A stretch of DNA of 15,067 nt from positions 1 to 15,067 of the forward strand of contig JAJZAS010000012.1 of the NCBI GenBank assembly GCA_021799325.1. The letters are read 5' to 3'. Shown here piece by piece: positions 1 to 6,747 of this stretch. Below the pieces are notes generated by a model. It was not told where the DNA came from and ran no database searches. It saw only the letters and a list, made by a program, of their open reading frames with translations. Positions within the stretch are counted from its first letter, which is position 1. Every line of letters begins with the position of its first letter. The stretch comes from Bacillota bacterium (GTDB lineage: Bacteria; Bacillota; Bacilli; Alicyclobacillales; SLC66). The translations under genes were made by a program, and so were the position numbers.

Positions 1-1272
1 AAAGGGGAGAACTAACCAATCACGATCATTTTTTTCCTTTAGCCAATCGGACAACAGTCTTGAAGATACCGGCACCAACATCAGGATATCATCTGAGGCA
101 TGATGATTGTCGTGTAACATCAGCGGTAGCCGCTCGTCAGCCCCATTTAACAAAAAATTCGAAGTAATTGCCTCTAATAAACTTTCTTCCTGAAGTTTAT
201 CCCTTTTTATCCGCAAATAACTCCAAGACCCTGACAATCCCCCCTGGTCCGATGAATGGTTGGGTGTCCACGGGTCGATGGGTTTCCTGACGCGGGGATT
301 TTCCGACTGCAAAATAGCCATTACATCTTCGATGACCGCGCTGGCTGTTGGCCTTTCCCCCGCCCCTTTACCAACTAACAACAAATCGCCAACCACATCA
401 GCTTGAATGAGTACCGCATTAAATTCATCGCGAATTCCCGCTAGAGAATCTGTGTTGGGAATCATTTGCGGTCCTACGCTAAGCGTGACAGACTCCCCAT
501 CGTAACTCGCCTCTGCCACCAGTTTGATGACACCGTTCATCTTTTTGGCAACTGCCATATCCACCGCATCAATTTCCGTGATTCCCTGCCTCTGCACATG
601 AAGTTCGTCTGAGGTGACCGGAAAAGCCATGGATGCCAGAATCATCAATTTATAGGACGCGTCAAATCCTTCTACATCATTTGTCGGATCGGCTTCCGCA
701 AATCCCGCTGCCTGCGCCTGTGCCAGCGCACTCTCAAATGAGCTTCCCTGCTCTGCCATCTGCGTAAGGATGTAATTGCATGTACCATTCAGGATCCCTC
801 GCAATGAGGAGACACGATTGGCGCTTAGATAGGCTTGAAGCGTTCTGATGACAGGTATGCCGCCACCCACACTTGCCTCATAGAGCAAATGCACCTGACG
901 ATCGGTGGCAATTTGCAATAGTTCCTGTCCGCGTTTGGCGAGCAATTCCTTGTTCGCCGTCACCACATGCTTCCCCGATTCCAGCGCTTTTTTGACAAGG
1001 GTATACGCAGGATCAATCCCGCCCATCACTTCCACGACAATATCAATCTCCGGGTCGTCCACAATCAGGCTCCCGTCTGTGATCAGTTGCAGCGCATCGA
1101 CCTCTACTCTCCGTTCCTTTTCGATATCCTTGACAAGAATTTTATTAATTTCAATGGAAACACCAAGCTGTGATAAAATATGCCCGCTGTTTTCCCGCAG
1201 CGCTTTCACCACGCCGGCACCAACAGTACCAAGCCCAAACAGTCCCACTTGCACCTTTCGAATCTTATCCAT
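1..1272 (-). CDS. hom: Homoserine dehydrogenase (partial, C-terminus beyond window edge)
   Basis: This enzyme reduces aspartate semialdehyde to homoserine with NAD(P)H, at the branch leading to threonine and methionine. Reading from ATG at 1272, 424 codons are open to the window edge; Bacillus enzymes have roughly 430, so only the last few residues are probably missing. The start MDKIRKVQVGLFGLGTVGAG carries the Rossmann dinucleotide-binding loop (residues 10-18). TANKELLAKRG, NGTCNYILTQM (from N162) and FDASYKL (D204 and K208, matching the catalytic Asp/Lys pair) are family signatures, and GERPTASAVIEDV closes the catalytic part. Residues from about 325 onward sit where an ACT domain is expected but lack the usual D-x-PGV core, so the regulatory domain is divergent. 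An in-frame stop lies just upstream of the ATG, which supports the start, although its ribosome-binding site is weak. The gene follows metX by 34 nt and is probably cotranscribed under the SAM riboswitch. Confidence 0.95.
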   Translation of the reverse strand, partial: MDKIRKVQVGLFGLGTVGAGVVKALRENSGHILSQLGVSIEINKILVKDIEKERRVEVDALQLITDGSLIVDDPEIDIVVEVMGGIDPAYTLVKKALESGKHVVTANKELLAKRGQELLQIATDRQVHLLYEASVGGGIPVIRTLQAYLSANRVSSLRGILNGTCNYILTQMAEQGSSFESALAQAQAAGFAEADPTNDVEGFDASYKLMILASMAFPVTSDELHVQRQGITEIDAVDMAVAKKMNGVIKLVAEASYDGESVTLSVGPQMIPNTDSLAGIRDEFNAVLIQADVVGDLLLVGKGAGERPTASAVIEDVMAILQSENPRVRKPIDPWTPNHSSDQGGLSGSWSYLRIKRDKLQEESLLEAITSNFLLNGADERLPLMLHDNHHASDDILMLVPVSSRLLSDWLKEKNDRDWLVLPF

Positions 1273-1306
1273 CCTTACACTTCTTTCTTCAGTTCACTCT
1301 CCAAAA

Positions 1307-2395
1307 TTAAAGCACGCCCTGGATGAGCTCTCGCAACTGGTCAAATTCAATCAGGAATGCATCATGACCAAACGGGCTGTGAATATGTGCGTACCTAGCA
1401 TTCACTCCGCACGACTTCGCTAATTCCACCGCTTGCATCAGATCACTTGCAGGATATAAAAGATCATTGTCAATGCCGACCCAGACTAATTCTGCCCTGA
1501 TGCTTGACAGCGCGGCAGAAAGTCCTCCCCTGGACCTGCCAATGTCGTGCGAATCCATCGCACGTAGCAGCGTCAAATACGACTGGGCATCAAAGCGTTT
1601 GACCAGCTTATCGCCTTGATAACGAAGATAGCGATTGACCTGAAATTCGCCATCCTCCGTCTCTCTTGCAAACCTTTCCTTGAAAAGTGAAGCGGTTCGA
1701 TAAGTGATCATGCCAAGCATTCTCGCCACACGCAACCCCTGATCCGGGAATTTCCCCGCTCTCAGGTAATGGCCCCCCACATAATTCGGGTCACCCAAGA
1801 TCGCTTGCCTCATCACGTCATTATAAGCAATTCCCATTGTGGAAAATTCAGGATCAGCCGCAATGACCACTGATTTTTCTACCACATCTGGGTACATAAT
1901 TGCCCATTCGAGCGCCTGCATGCCGCCCATCGAGCCCCCAATGACAAGCTCGATCCGTCGAATATGTAAATGATCAGCAAGCGCCTTTTGTACATTGACC
2001 ATATCGCGAATGGTGATATCGGGAAAATCAGCCCCATACGCCTCTCTCGTGCCTGGTTTCACACTGGCGGGGCCTGTCGTACCAGCACACCCTCCGAGGA
2101 CATTGGAACTCACGACAAAATACCTGTCGGTATCGATTGCTTTTCCCGGACCGATGAGTGCCCCCCACCATCCCGGACGTCCCTCTATATCCGCAGCATG
2201 CGCATCGCCAGTCAGGGCGTGACACAACCAGACCACGTTATCGCCAGCCACACTTAAATTCCCATAAGTTTCATATGCGATTTCCACATCCCATAAAACT
2301 GTACCCGATTCTGTCACAAATTCCTTCAATGTCCAAGTTCCAGCTTGCGAGCTGGGCAATTTCGGAGCGTTCGCTAGTTGTTGATTGAGCATCAT
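1307..2395 (-). CDS. metX: Homoserine O-acetyltransferase (MetX, alpha/beta-hydrolase type)
   Basis: MetX acylates homoserine, usually with acetyl-CoA, as the first committed step to methionine. The 362-residue protein shows the alpha/beta-hydrolase nucleophile elbow GGSMGG with Ser155, the acidic residue in DNDLLYP (D311) and the histidine in PFGHDAF (H344), which together form the catalytic triad. LTGDAH, GGCAGTTGPAS and the length all fit MetX rather than the MetA family. Some MetX proteins use succinyl-CoA, and I cannot decide that from the sequence. The open frame extends upstream to an ATG at 2452, but that codon lies beside the riboswitch terminator hairpin, so the extension would be translated from regulatory RNA. 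The start at 2395 (or the adjacent ATG at 2392) has GGGAGG seven bases upstream and is preferred. The gene is first in the metX-hom operon and is regulated by the SAM-I riboswitch in its leader. Confidence 0.95.
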   Translation of the reverse strand: MMLNQQLANAPKLPSSQAGTWTLKEFVTESGTVLWDVEIAYETYGNLSVAGDNVVWLCHALTGDAHAADIEGRPGWWGALIGPGKAIDTDRYFVVSSNVLGGCAGTTGPASVKPGTREAYGADFPDITIRDMVNVQKALADHLHIRRIELVIGGSMGGMQALEWAIMYPDVVEKSVVIAADPEFSTMGIAYNDVMRQAILGDPNYVGGHYLRAGKFPDQGLRVARMLGMITYRTASLFKERFARETEDGEFQVNRYLRYQGDKLVKRFDAQSYLTLLRAMDSHDIGRSRGGLSAALSSIRAELVWVGIDNDLLYPASDLMQAVELAKSCGVNARYAHIHSPFGHDAFLIEFDQLRELIQGVL

Positions 2396-2425
2396 ATCCC
2401 AGCCTCCCTTCGAGAAAAGTCCACT

Positions 2426-2449
2426 AAAAAACCCCTCAATGATGAGGGG
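2426..2449 (-). terminator. Riboswitch expression-platform terminator of metX
   Basis: On the minus strand CCCCTCATCATTGAGGGG folds into a short G/C-capped hairpin (2432-2449) followed by six U (2431-2426). Its 5' arm CCCCTCATC is also complementary to the 3' strand of riboswitch helix P1 (GATGAGAGGG, 2478-2469). Aptamer and antiterminator therefore compete: bound SAM locks P1 and lets the terminator form, while free RNA forms the antiterminator. This is the classic S-box arrangement, read directly from complementarity. Confidence 0.9.
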
Positions 2450-2470
2450 CATTTGTCATGACAATATACC

Positions 2471-2590
2471 CTCTCATCTTTCAGAACCACTGGTTCTGCT
2501 GGAATTGGCACCTTTCCTTGATCTCACTATTCGATCAAAGACGGTTGCCGGGCTTCTTCGGGCCAGTCCCTCCGCCGCTCTAGATAAGAG
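2471..2590 (-). promoter_or_regulatory. SAM-I (S-box) riboswitch aptamer upstream of metX-hom
   Basis: The RNA binds S-adenosylmethionine and turns the downstream methionine genes off. Reading the minus strand, helix P1 is CTCTTATC (2590-2583) paired with GATGAGAG (2478-2471) over eight pairs including one G-U. The conserved core follows in order: GAGGGACTGGCCC (2572-2560), GCCCGGCAACC (2553-2543) and GGTGCCAATTCC (2512-2501). A palindromic arm CAGAACCA/TGGTTCTG (2498-2482) comes last. These blocks and their order match the S-box consensus closely. The terminator at 2426-2449 completes the switch. The downstream genes metX and hom belong to the methionine/homoserine branch, which fits this regulation. 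Confidence 0.96.
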
Positions 2591-2614
2591 ATATCCGATT
2601 ATTAAGTTGTAGGA

Positions 2615-2643
2615 AATTTAGCATAGGTTAAGGAAACTGTCAA
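2615..2643 (-). promoter_or_regulatory. Sigma-A promoter for the metX-hom leader
   Basis: On the minus strand TTGACA (2643-2638) is separated by exactly 17 bases from TAAATT (2620-2615), and a TG extended -10 element (TGC, 2623-2621) precedes the latter. Transcription would begin near 2608, about 18 bases before riboswitch helix P1. The promoter lies within 45 bases after the uvrC stop, and no separate uvrC terminator is visible before it, so some readthrough from uvrC is possible. Confidence 0.8.
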
Positions 2644-2656
2644 TAGACGGTTGTAC

Positions 2657-4432
2657 TCACTCTGCTGCCAGGTGAGCAAGAATAGTTTTCGCCATCTTAT
2701 CGCCAATTCCCGCTTTGCGAAATTCTTCAATGGGAGCCTCGCGCATTTCTTTCACACTTGCAAAGTGTTTTAAAAGTTGCTTTCGCCTTGCTTCTCCTAC
2801 ACCAGGAATGTCGTCAAGCACGCTGTGCAGGGCGCTCTTTTTATGTGTATCACGATGAAACGTAATGGCAAAACGGTGTACCTCATCCTGAATCCGCTGC
2901 AATAAATGAAATGCAGGAGAGCCAGGATCGAGTGGAACCGGGTCTGATTCATCGCCAAAAAAAAGCTGGCTAGTGCGATGTCTGTCATCTTTTGCAAGCC
3001 CGCATACGGGAATCTCCAGCGACAATTCGTTTTGCAATACATCGAGTGCCGATGAAATCTGCCCTTTTCCACCATCCACGACAATCAGGTCGGGCATCGT
3101 CCCATTTTCCCGCAAAAGCCTCGTATATCGGCGCCTGATCACTTCTTTCATGGATGCGTAATCATCTGGCCCTTCAACGGTCTTGATGCGAAATTTGCGA
3201 TATGATTTACGGTCCGGTTGACCATCTGCAAAGACCACCATCGCAGCAACAGGGTCCACGCCCTGAATATTCGAGTTGTCAAACGACTCGATTCGATGCA
3301 GCGCGTCAAGACCAAGCACGTTGGCAAGTTCCTGCATCGCACTGATCGTCCGGGATTCGTCTTTCTCCATGATGCGAAACTTCTCTTCTAGCGCCACCCT
3401 GGCATTGCTGATGGAAAGTTGAACTAGGTCCTTCTTTTTTCCGCGTTGTGGCGTCATAATCGCCGCACCCAAAAACTCTTTCAGTCCCTCCGTGTCCACC
3501 CCATCCTGAAGCCAAATTTCCTTTGGAATGTCCGGATTGTCATAGTAATACTGAGCGATATACGAAGCCGCATCCTCTTCTAGACGCTGATAATGCCTGA
3601 AAATAGCTGCCGAGCGCTCCACCATCTTGCCCTGGCGCATAATGAACACTTGCACGCTTAAATATCCGCGGTCCGCATAAAACCCAAACACATCGCGATT
3701 GATGCGATCCGCAAGCGTCACCTTCTGGGTTTCCATGACCTGATTGATCTGTGTGATGAGATCCCTAAGTTCAGCCGCCCGCTCAAAGTTCATCTGTGCC
3801 GCCATGTCTTCCATTTGTCGCGTAAAGTCCTTGGTGATGTCCTTATAGCCACCGTTCATGAACTGAGTAATTTCTTTTTTGATCTCCTGATACTTCTCTT
3901 GATCCACCGTAAATTCGCATGGTGCCAGACACTGCCCGATGTGATAATAAAGACACACTTTATTTTTGATCGTTCGGCATTTTCGCAGTGGATACAAACG
4001 TTCAAGGAGCCTTTTGGTCTCTGCTGCCGCCCCTCCACTCGGATAAGGCCCAAAATACGTTCCTTTATCCTTTTGTACCTTTCTCACAATTTCCAGGCGC
4101 GGATGTTCATCACCGGTAATTTTAATGTAAGGATAGGTTTTATCATCGCGAAGCATGATGTTAAAATGCGGCGAATAGTGCTTAATCAGGTTACACTCCA
4201 GCACCAGCGCCTCTGCCACCGTGTCCGTGACGATGTACTCAAAATCTGCTATTTTTGCCACCATACGCGCAGTTTTGGAGTCGTGCGAACCTGTAAAATA
4301 CGAACGCACCCGATTCTTTAGCACCTTGGCCTTGCCCACATAAATCACTTTCTGGTGATCATCTTTCATCAAATAACAGCCAGGCCGTTCGGGAACATAC
4401 GCCAGCTTTGCGCGAAGTTCTTCCCACGTCAC
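2657..4432 (-). CDS. uvrC: Excinuclease ABC subunit C (UvrC)
   Basis: UvrC makes both incisions flanking a DNA lesion after UvrA/UvrB loading in nucleotide excision repair. The 591-residue protein has all expected parts. An N-terminal GIY-YIG nuclease spans about residues 14-95 (GCYLMKD, then VIYVGKAKVLKNRV with R41). Four cysteines (C152, C160, C168, C172) are spaced as in the iron-sulfur site reported for UvrC. A UVR coiled coil that contacts UvrB covers about 203-236 (NFERAAELRDLI). The RNase H-like endonuclease has ESFDNSNIQG (D385), VVDGGKGQ (D453) and DEVHRFAITFHR. Tandem helix-hairpin-helix motifs fill 541-590 (DIPGVG, KAGIGDKMA). The start is GTG, with GGAGG nine bases upstream. It follows the SPFH gene by 18 bases and is probably cotranscribed with it. 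Confidence 0.97.
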   Translation of the reverse strand: MTWEELRAKLAYVPERPGCYLMKDDHQKVIYVGKAKVLKNRVRSYFTGSHDSKTARMVAKIADFEYIVTDTVAEALVLECNLIKHYSPHFNIMLRDDKTYPYIKITGDEHPRLEIVRKVQKDKGTYFGPYPSGGAAAETKRLLERLYPLRKCRTIKNKVCLYYHIGQCLAPCEFTVDQEKYQEIKKEITQFMNGGYKDITKDFTRQMEDMAAQMNFERAAELRDLITQINQVMETQKVTLADRINRDVFGFYADRGYLSVQVFIMRQGKMVERSAAIFRHYQRLEEDAASYIAQYYYDNPDIPKEIWLQDGVDTEGLKEFLGAAIMTPQRGKKKDLVQLSISNARVALEEKFRIMEKDESRTISAMQELANVLGLDALHRIESFDNSNIQGVDPVAAMVVFADGQPDRKSYRKFRIKTVEGPDDYASMKEVIRRRYTRLLRENGTMPDLIVVDGGKGQISSALDVLQNELSLEIPVCGLAKDDRHRTSQLFFGDESDPVPLDPGSPAFHLLQRIQDEVHRFAITFHRDTHKKSALHSVLDDIPGVGEARRKQLLKHFASVKEMREAPIEEFRKAGIGDKMAKTILAHLAAE

Positions 4433-4450
4433 CCCATCATTCCTCCAGCA

Positions 4451-5416
4451 TTACGATTCTGATGTTGTTTCGTTTCCTCCAGTTGCTTTGAACATGCTGC
4501 TCATGGAGCCAATGGACGCCATGACTCCGACTGCATCCGTCGGGACAAAAATCGTATTCGTGGTCCCCTGCGCCATTGATTTTAACGCCTCAAACGATTG
4601 AAACGCCAGCATTTGTTCGGTCAAACCGGCGGTGGAAATCAGTTCAATGCGGTTTCTCTCCGCGTTCGCCACAATTTTGATACTCTCTCCATTGCCATTC
4701 GCCTCAAGGATCAGGGCCTGCTGAACGCCTTCCGCTCGGCGAATATTGGCTTCCTTTTCCGCTTCGGCGCGAAGGATCACCGCTTGTTTTTCCCCTTCTG
4801 CGCGAAGAATGGCTGCTTGCCTTTCCCCTTCTGCCTGTAAGATATTAGCGCGCTTCTCCCGCTCCGCTTTCATTTGTTTTTCCATCGAATTCTGGATTTC
4901 AAGCGGTGGTTGGATGTCGATTATCTCCACCCGATCAATGCGAACGCCCCATGTCTCAGTCACTTCGTCGAGTGATTTGCGCAGTTCAAGGCTGATGCGG
5001 TCGCGACCGGAAAGCGTCTCATCAAGTTCCATATGACCCACGACTTGACGGATGTTGGACGCTGTGATGTTTTGTATCCCGTTCACGAAGTTTTGAATAT
5101 TATAGGTAGCTTGTTTAGGATCAATCACAGTATAGAAAAAGACGGTTTCAATTAAAATTTTTACATTGTCTTTCGTGATGACCTCTTGTTTTGGGATCAA
5201 CACTTGTTGCGTGCGCAAATCCAAATTTCTCACTACCCGGTCGATAAAAGGCACGATTAGGTTCAAGCCCGGATTCAGCGCCTTATGAAATTTTCCAAGC
5301 CGCTCCACGATCGATACGCTTTGCTGCGGGATGATGCGTACGGAGCGCACGATGATCGTGATGACGATGATCACAATAATGATTAATACAATATAGCCAA
5401 TAATGTTTCCCAGCAT
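4451..5416 (-). CDS. qmcA: SPFH/stomatin-family membrane protein (QmcA/YbbK-like)
   Basis: This is a prohibitin-homology membrane-scaffold protein of 321 residues. Residues 3-24 are one very hydrophobic, Ile/Val-rich transmembrane segment. The SPFH domain runs from about 25 to 185 (IIPQQSVSIVERLGKF, LNPGLNLIVPFID, WGVRIDRVEIIDIQPP). A charged coiled coil follows, in which an I-L/I-x-A-E pattern recurs every 11 residues at 192, 203, 214, 225 and 236. The C-terminal region is small-residue and Ser/Thr-rich. Homologues usually partner a short NfeD protein, and here nfeD lies immediately upstream with a 1-base gap; the GGGGAGAGG ribosome-binding site overlaps the nfeD end, which implies coupled translation. 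Proposed roles in membrane microdomain organisation come from family knowledge. The exact cellular role cannot be read from the sequence. The symbol is by similarity only. Confidence 0.9.
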   Translation of the reverse strand: MLGNIIGYIVLIIIVIIVITIIVRSVRIIPQQSVSIVERLGKFHKALNPGLNLIVPFIDRVVRNLDLRTQQVLIPKQEVITKDNVKILIETVFFYTVIDPKQATYNIQNFVNGIQNITASNIRQVVGHMELDETLSGRDRISLELRKSLDEVTETWGVRIDRVEIIDIQPPLEIQNSMEKQMKAEREKRANILQAEGERQAAILRAEGEKQAVILRAEAEKEANIRRAEGVQQALILEANGNGESIKIVANAERNRIELISTAGLTEQMLAFQSFEALKSMAQGTTNTIFVPTDAVGVMASIGSMSSMFKATGGNETTSES

Positions 5417-5417
5417 A

Positions 5418-5861
5418 TTACCTCTCCCCTTTTAGCGGTACACTTTCGACAAGCACTTGCGTGGTCTCTACAGCTGCGATGCGAACATAATCGTCTTTTT
5501 GAACCACCAAATCCTGTGACAAGCCTTTGGCGCTCCACACCTCTCCGCGAATTTTAACGAGTCCGCTGCCACCAGCTGACCAACCTTCCAGCACTTGTGC
5601 CTGTTCGCCAACCAGTTCATCGACGCGCGACTTGAACCTTGATGGCCGATTCCTCCACCGAGCACTAATTCGCCAGGTTGCGATTAATAATAGTAAAGAA
5701 AGGATGACAAAAAAGCCGACCTGCCATTCGATACCATGAACAAAAAGTCCAAATAAACCTGTCAAAAAAGCAGAAATGGCAATCCAGAGCAAAATGAATG
5801 TCATGGAAAAAAGCTCAATCACGCCAAGCACCAGCGCAAACACAATCCAAGCAATGAACAT
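5418..5861 (-). CDS. nfeD: NfeD-family membrane protein (short form, OB-fold)
   Basis: This short NfeD partner of SPFH proteins has 147 residues. The N-terminal half has three hydrophobic stretches (about 2-19, 20-41 and 46-65), followed by a basic stop-transfer region (RISARWRNRPSRFK). The C-terminal half (about 82-143) has the NfeD OB-fold pattern GEQAQVLEG, GLVKIRGEVWSAKG and DYVRIAAVETTQVLVE. The long form with a ClpP-like protease domain is absent. Family knowledge places the OB domain as an interaction module for the stomatin/flotillin partner, which is the next gene downstream. The start is ATG at 5861 with a weak, distant GAAGGG. An intrinsic terminator separates it from pspA upstream, and I see no clear promoter in the roughly 35 bases between, so it may depend on readthrough or on a promoter I cannot recognise. 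Confidence 0.9.
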   Translation of the reverse strand: MFIAWIVFALVLGVIELFSMTFILLWIAISAFLTGLFGLFVHGIEWQVGFFVILSLLLLIATWRISARWRNRPSRFKSRVDELVGEQAQVLEGWSAGGSGLVKIRGEVWSAKGLSQDLVVQKDDYVRIAAVETTQVLVESVPLKGER

Positions 5862-5896
5862 GGGATTAGCCGTCCCTTCACTTACTCAACTTAGAG

Positions 5897-5928
5897 AAAA
5901 ACAGGGCCGGTCTTCACCAGCCCTCTGT
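5897..5928 (-). terminator. Intrinsic terminator between pspA and nfeD
   Basis: On the minus strand ACAG-AG-GGCTGGT pairs with ACCGGCCCTGT around a GAAG tetraloop, with a two-base bulge and one G-U pair, followed by TTTTTCTC (5901 downward). It would end most pspA transcripts and reduce flow into nfeD-qmcA-uvrC. The plus strand has no U-run after the hairpin, so the element is directional. Confidence 0.78.
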
Positions 5929-5948
5929 TCCATTACAGCTTTTACATG

Positions 5949-6629
5949 CTAAACGTTCGCTTTTTTCTCCGCCATTTTCGCCTTGAGTGCTGCCAATTCC
6001 TTGTCAAGCTCGGTGTCGCCCTGCAACTTTTTGAATTCATCATCCAGCGACTTGCCGCTTCCGCGAAGCTCACTGGAAGCTTGGGCTTCCGCTTCCAACT
6101 GGTTGACTTTTTCCTCCATGCGGGCAAATCCCTGTGCCGCACTGTCCGATCCAAATCCGCCCATCGTGTGATTAATTTGCTTTTGCACTTTAGCCGCATC
6201 GGCACGAGCAACCAGCATCTCCCGCTTGCTCTTCATCTTCAACAATTCGTCTTTCATCTCACCGAGCTTGCTTCTCAGTTCATCTGCCATCGCTTTGGCC
6301 TTATCGTATTCTGCAGCGTAGGTTTCGTAATGGGATTGCTGCTCAATTTTGTCCTGAAGCGCCTTTTTGGCCAATTCTTCATTGCCAAGTTCCAACGCCT
6401 TTTCCGCTTGCTCTGCTCGTTTTTGTGTCAAAGAGGCCGCTTCGTCCCGTTGCTCAAGAAATCGCTTCTCAATCGCGATTTGTTTGGCTACCGCCACTTC
6501 TGCTTCGCCAATGTCTTCTTCCATATCCCGAATAAATTGATTCACCATCTTTACCGGATCTTCGGCCTTATCTAACAAATCATTAACAGTTGCCATGGTA
6601 ATATCCCGTAAACGCTTGAAAAGTGCCAT
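5949..6629 (-). CDS. pspA: PspA/IM30-family phage shock protein
   Basis: PspA is a peripheral membrane protein that oligomerises (ESCRT-III-like) to protect stressed membranes. The 226-residue product begins MALFKRLRDITMATVNDLLD, the amphipathic helix typical of the family, followed by the conserved EDP motif (23-25) and MVNQFIRDMEEDI. Residues about 26-186 are a nearly continuous charged coiled coil (helices 1-4), with a short, variable C-terminal helix ending at V226. Length and motifs match bacterial PspA and LiaH. The start is ATG, with AGGAGG ten bases upstream. The gene is divergent from the MbfA-like gene across 118 bases and sits upstream of nfeD and the SPFH gene, an association also known from B. 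subtilis pspA neighbourhoods. No pspF, liaRS or other dedicated regulator is present in the window. Confidence 0.95.
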   Translation of the reverse strand: MALFKRLRDITMATVNDLLDKAEDPVKMVNQFIRDMEEDIGEAEVAVAKQIAIEKRFLEQRDEAASLTQKRAEQAEKALELGNEELAKKALQDKIEQQSHYETYAAEYDKAKAMADELRSKLGEMKDELLKMKSKREMLVARADAAKVQKQINHTMGGFGSDSAAQGFARMEEKVNQLEAEAQASSELRGSGKSLDDEFKKLQGDTELDKELAALKAKMAEKKANV

Positions 6630-6683
6630 TGTTCAAGAACCTCCTTTTTCAATGATGAAGCAATCACTCCATCCATATAGTAC

Positions 6684-6689
6684 ATTATA
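6684..6689 (-). promoter_or_regulatory. Possible -10 element for pspA in the divergent pspA/mbfA intergenic region
   Basis: The minus strand has a perfect TATAAT 55 bases before the pspA start, but no convincing -35 lies 16-18 bases upstream. A plus-strand TATAAA (6686-6691) overlaps it face to face and could serve the divergent gene; a further plus-strand TTGATA (6700-6705) lacks a good -10. I see no confident Fur, IdeR or ECF-sigma site in these 118 bases. Confidence 0.4.
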
Positions 6690-6747
6690 AAGGACATCAT
6701 TGATATTGGCTGAATTTTATTTAAAGATTTGACAAAGGGAGAGAATC

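Noticed and set aside
905..1423. 172-codon plus-strand open frame opposite hom and the metX end
   Set aside because: Ser/Thr/Pro-rich shadow product crossing two real genes on the other strand.
2396..2452. Upstream extension of metX to ATG at 2452
   Set aside because: The added 19 codons cross the riboswitch terminator hairpin and U-run; the ATG at 2395 has a proper ribosome-binding site and fits the family N-terminus.
3815..4321. 168-codon plus-strand open frame opposite uvrC
   Set aside because: It lies wholly antisense to a well-conserved gene and shows no domain or ribosome-binding site.
4432..4440. Mini open frame ATG ATG GGG TGA overlapping the uvrC GTG start
   Set aside because: Its ATGs are only 1-4 bases from GGAGG, too close for initiation, whereas the uvrC GTG is at 9 bases; probably chance.
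5946..6575. 209-codon plus-strand open frame opposite pspA
   Set aside because: Phe/Leu/Cys-rich product typical of an antisense shadow of a Lys/Glu-rich coiled coil; no ribosome-binding site or family resemblance.
6630..6747. Fur-type or ECF-sigma operator between pspA and the MbfA-like gene
   Set aside because: ATCATTGATAT-like stretches were checked, but none matches a Fur 19-mer or a SigW-type promoter well enough.
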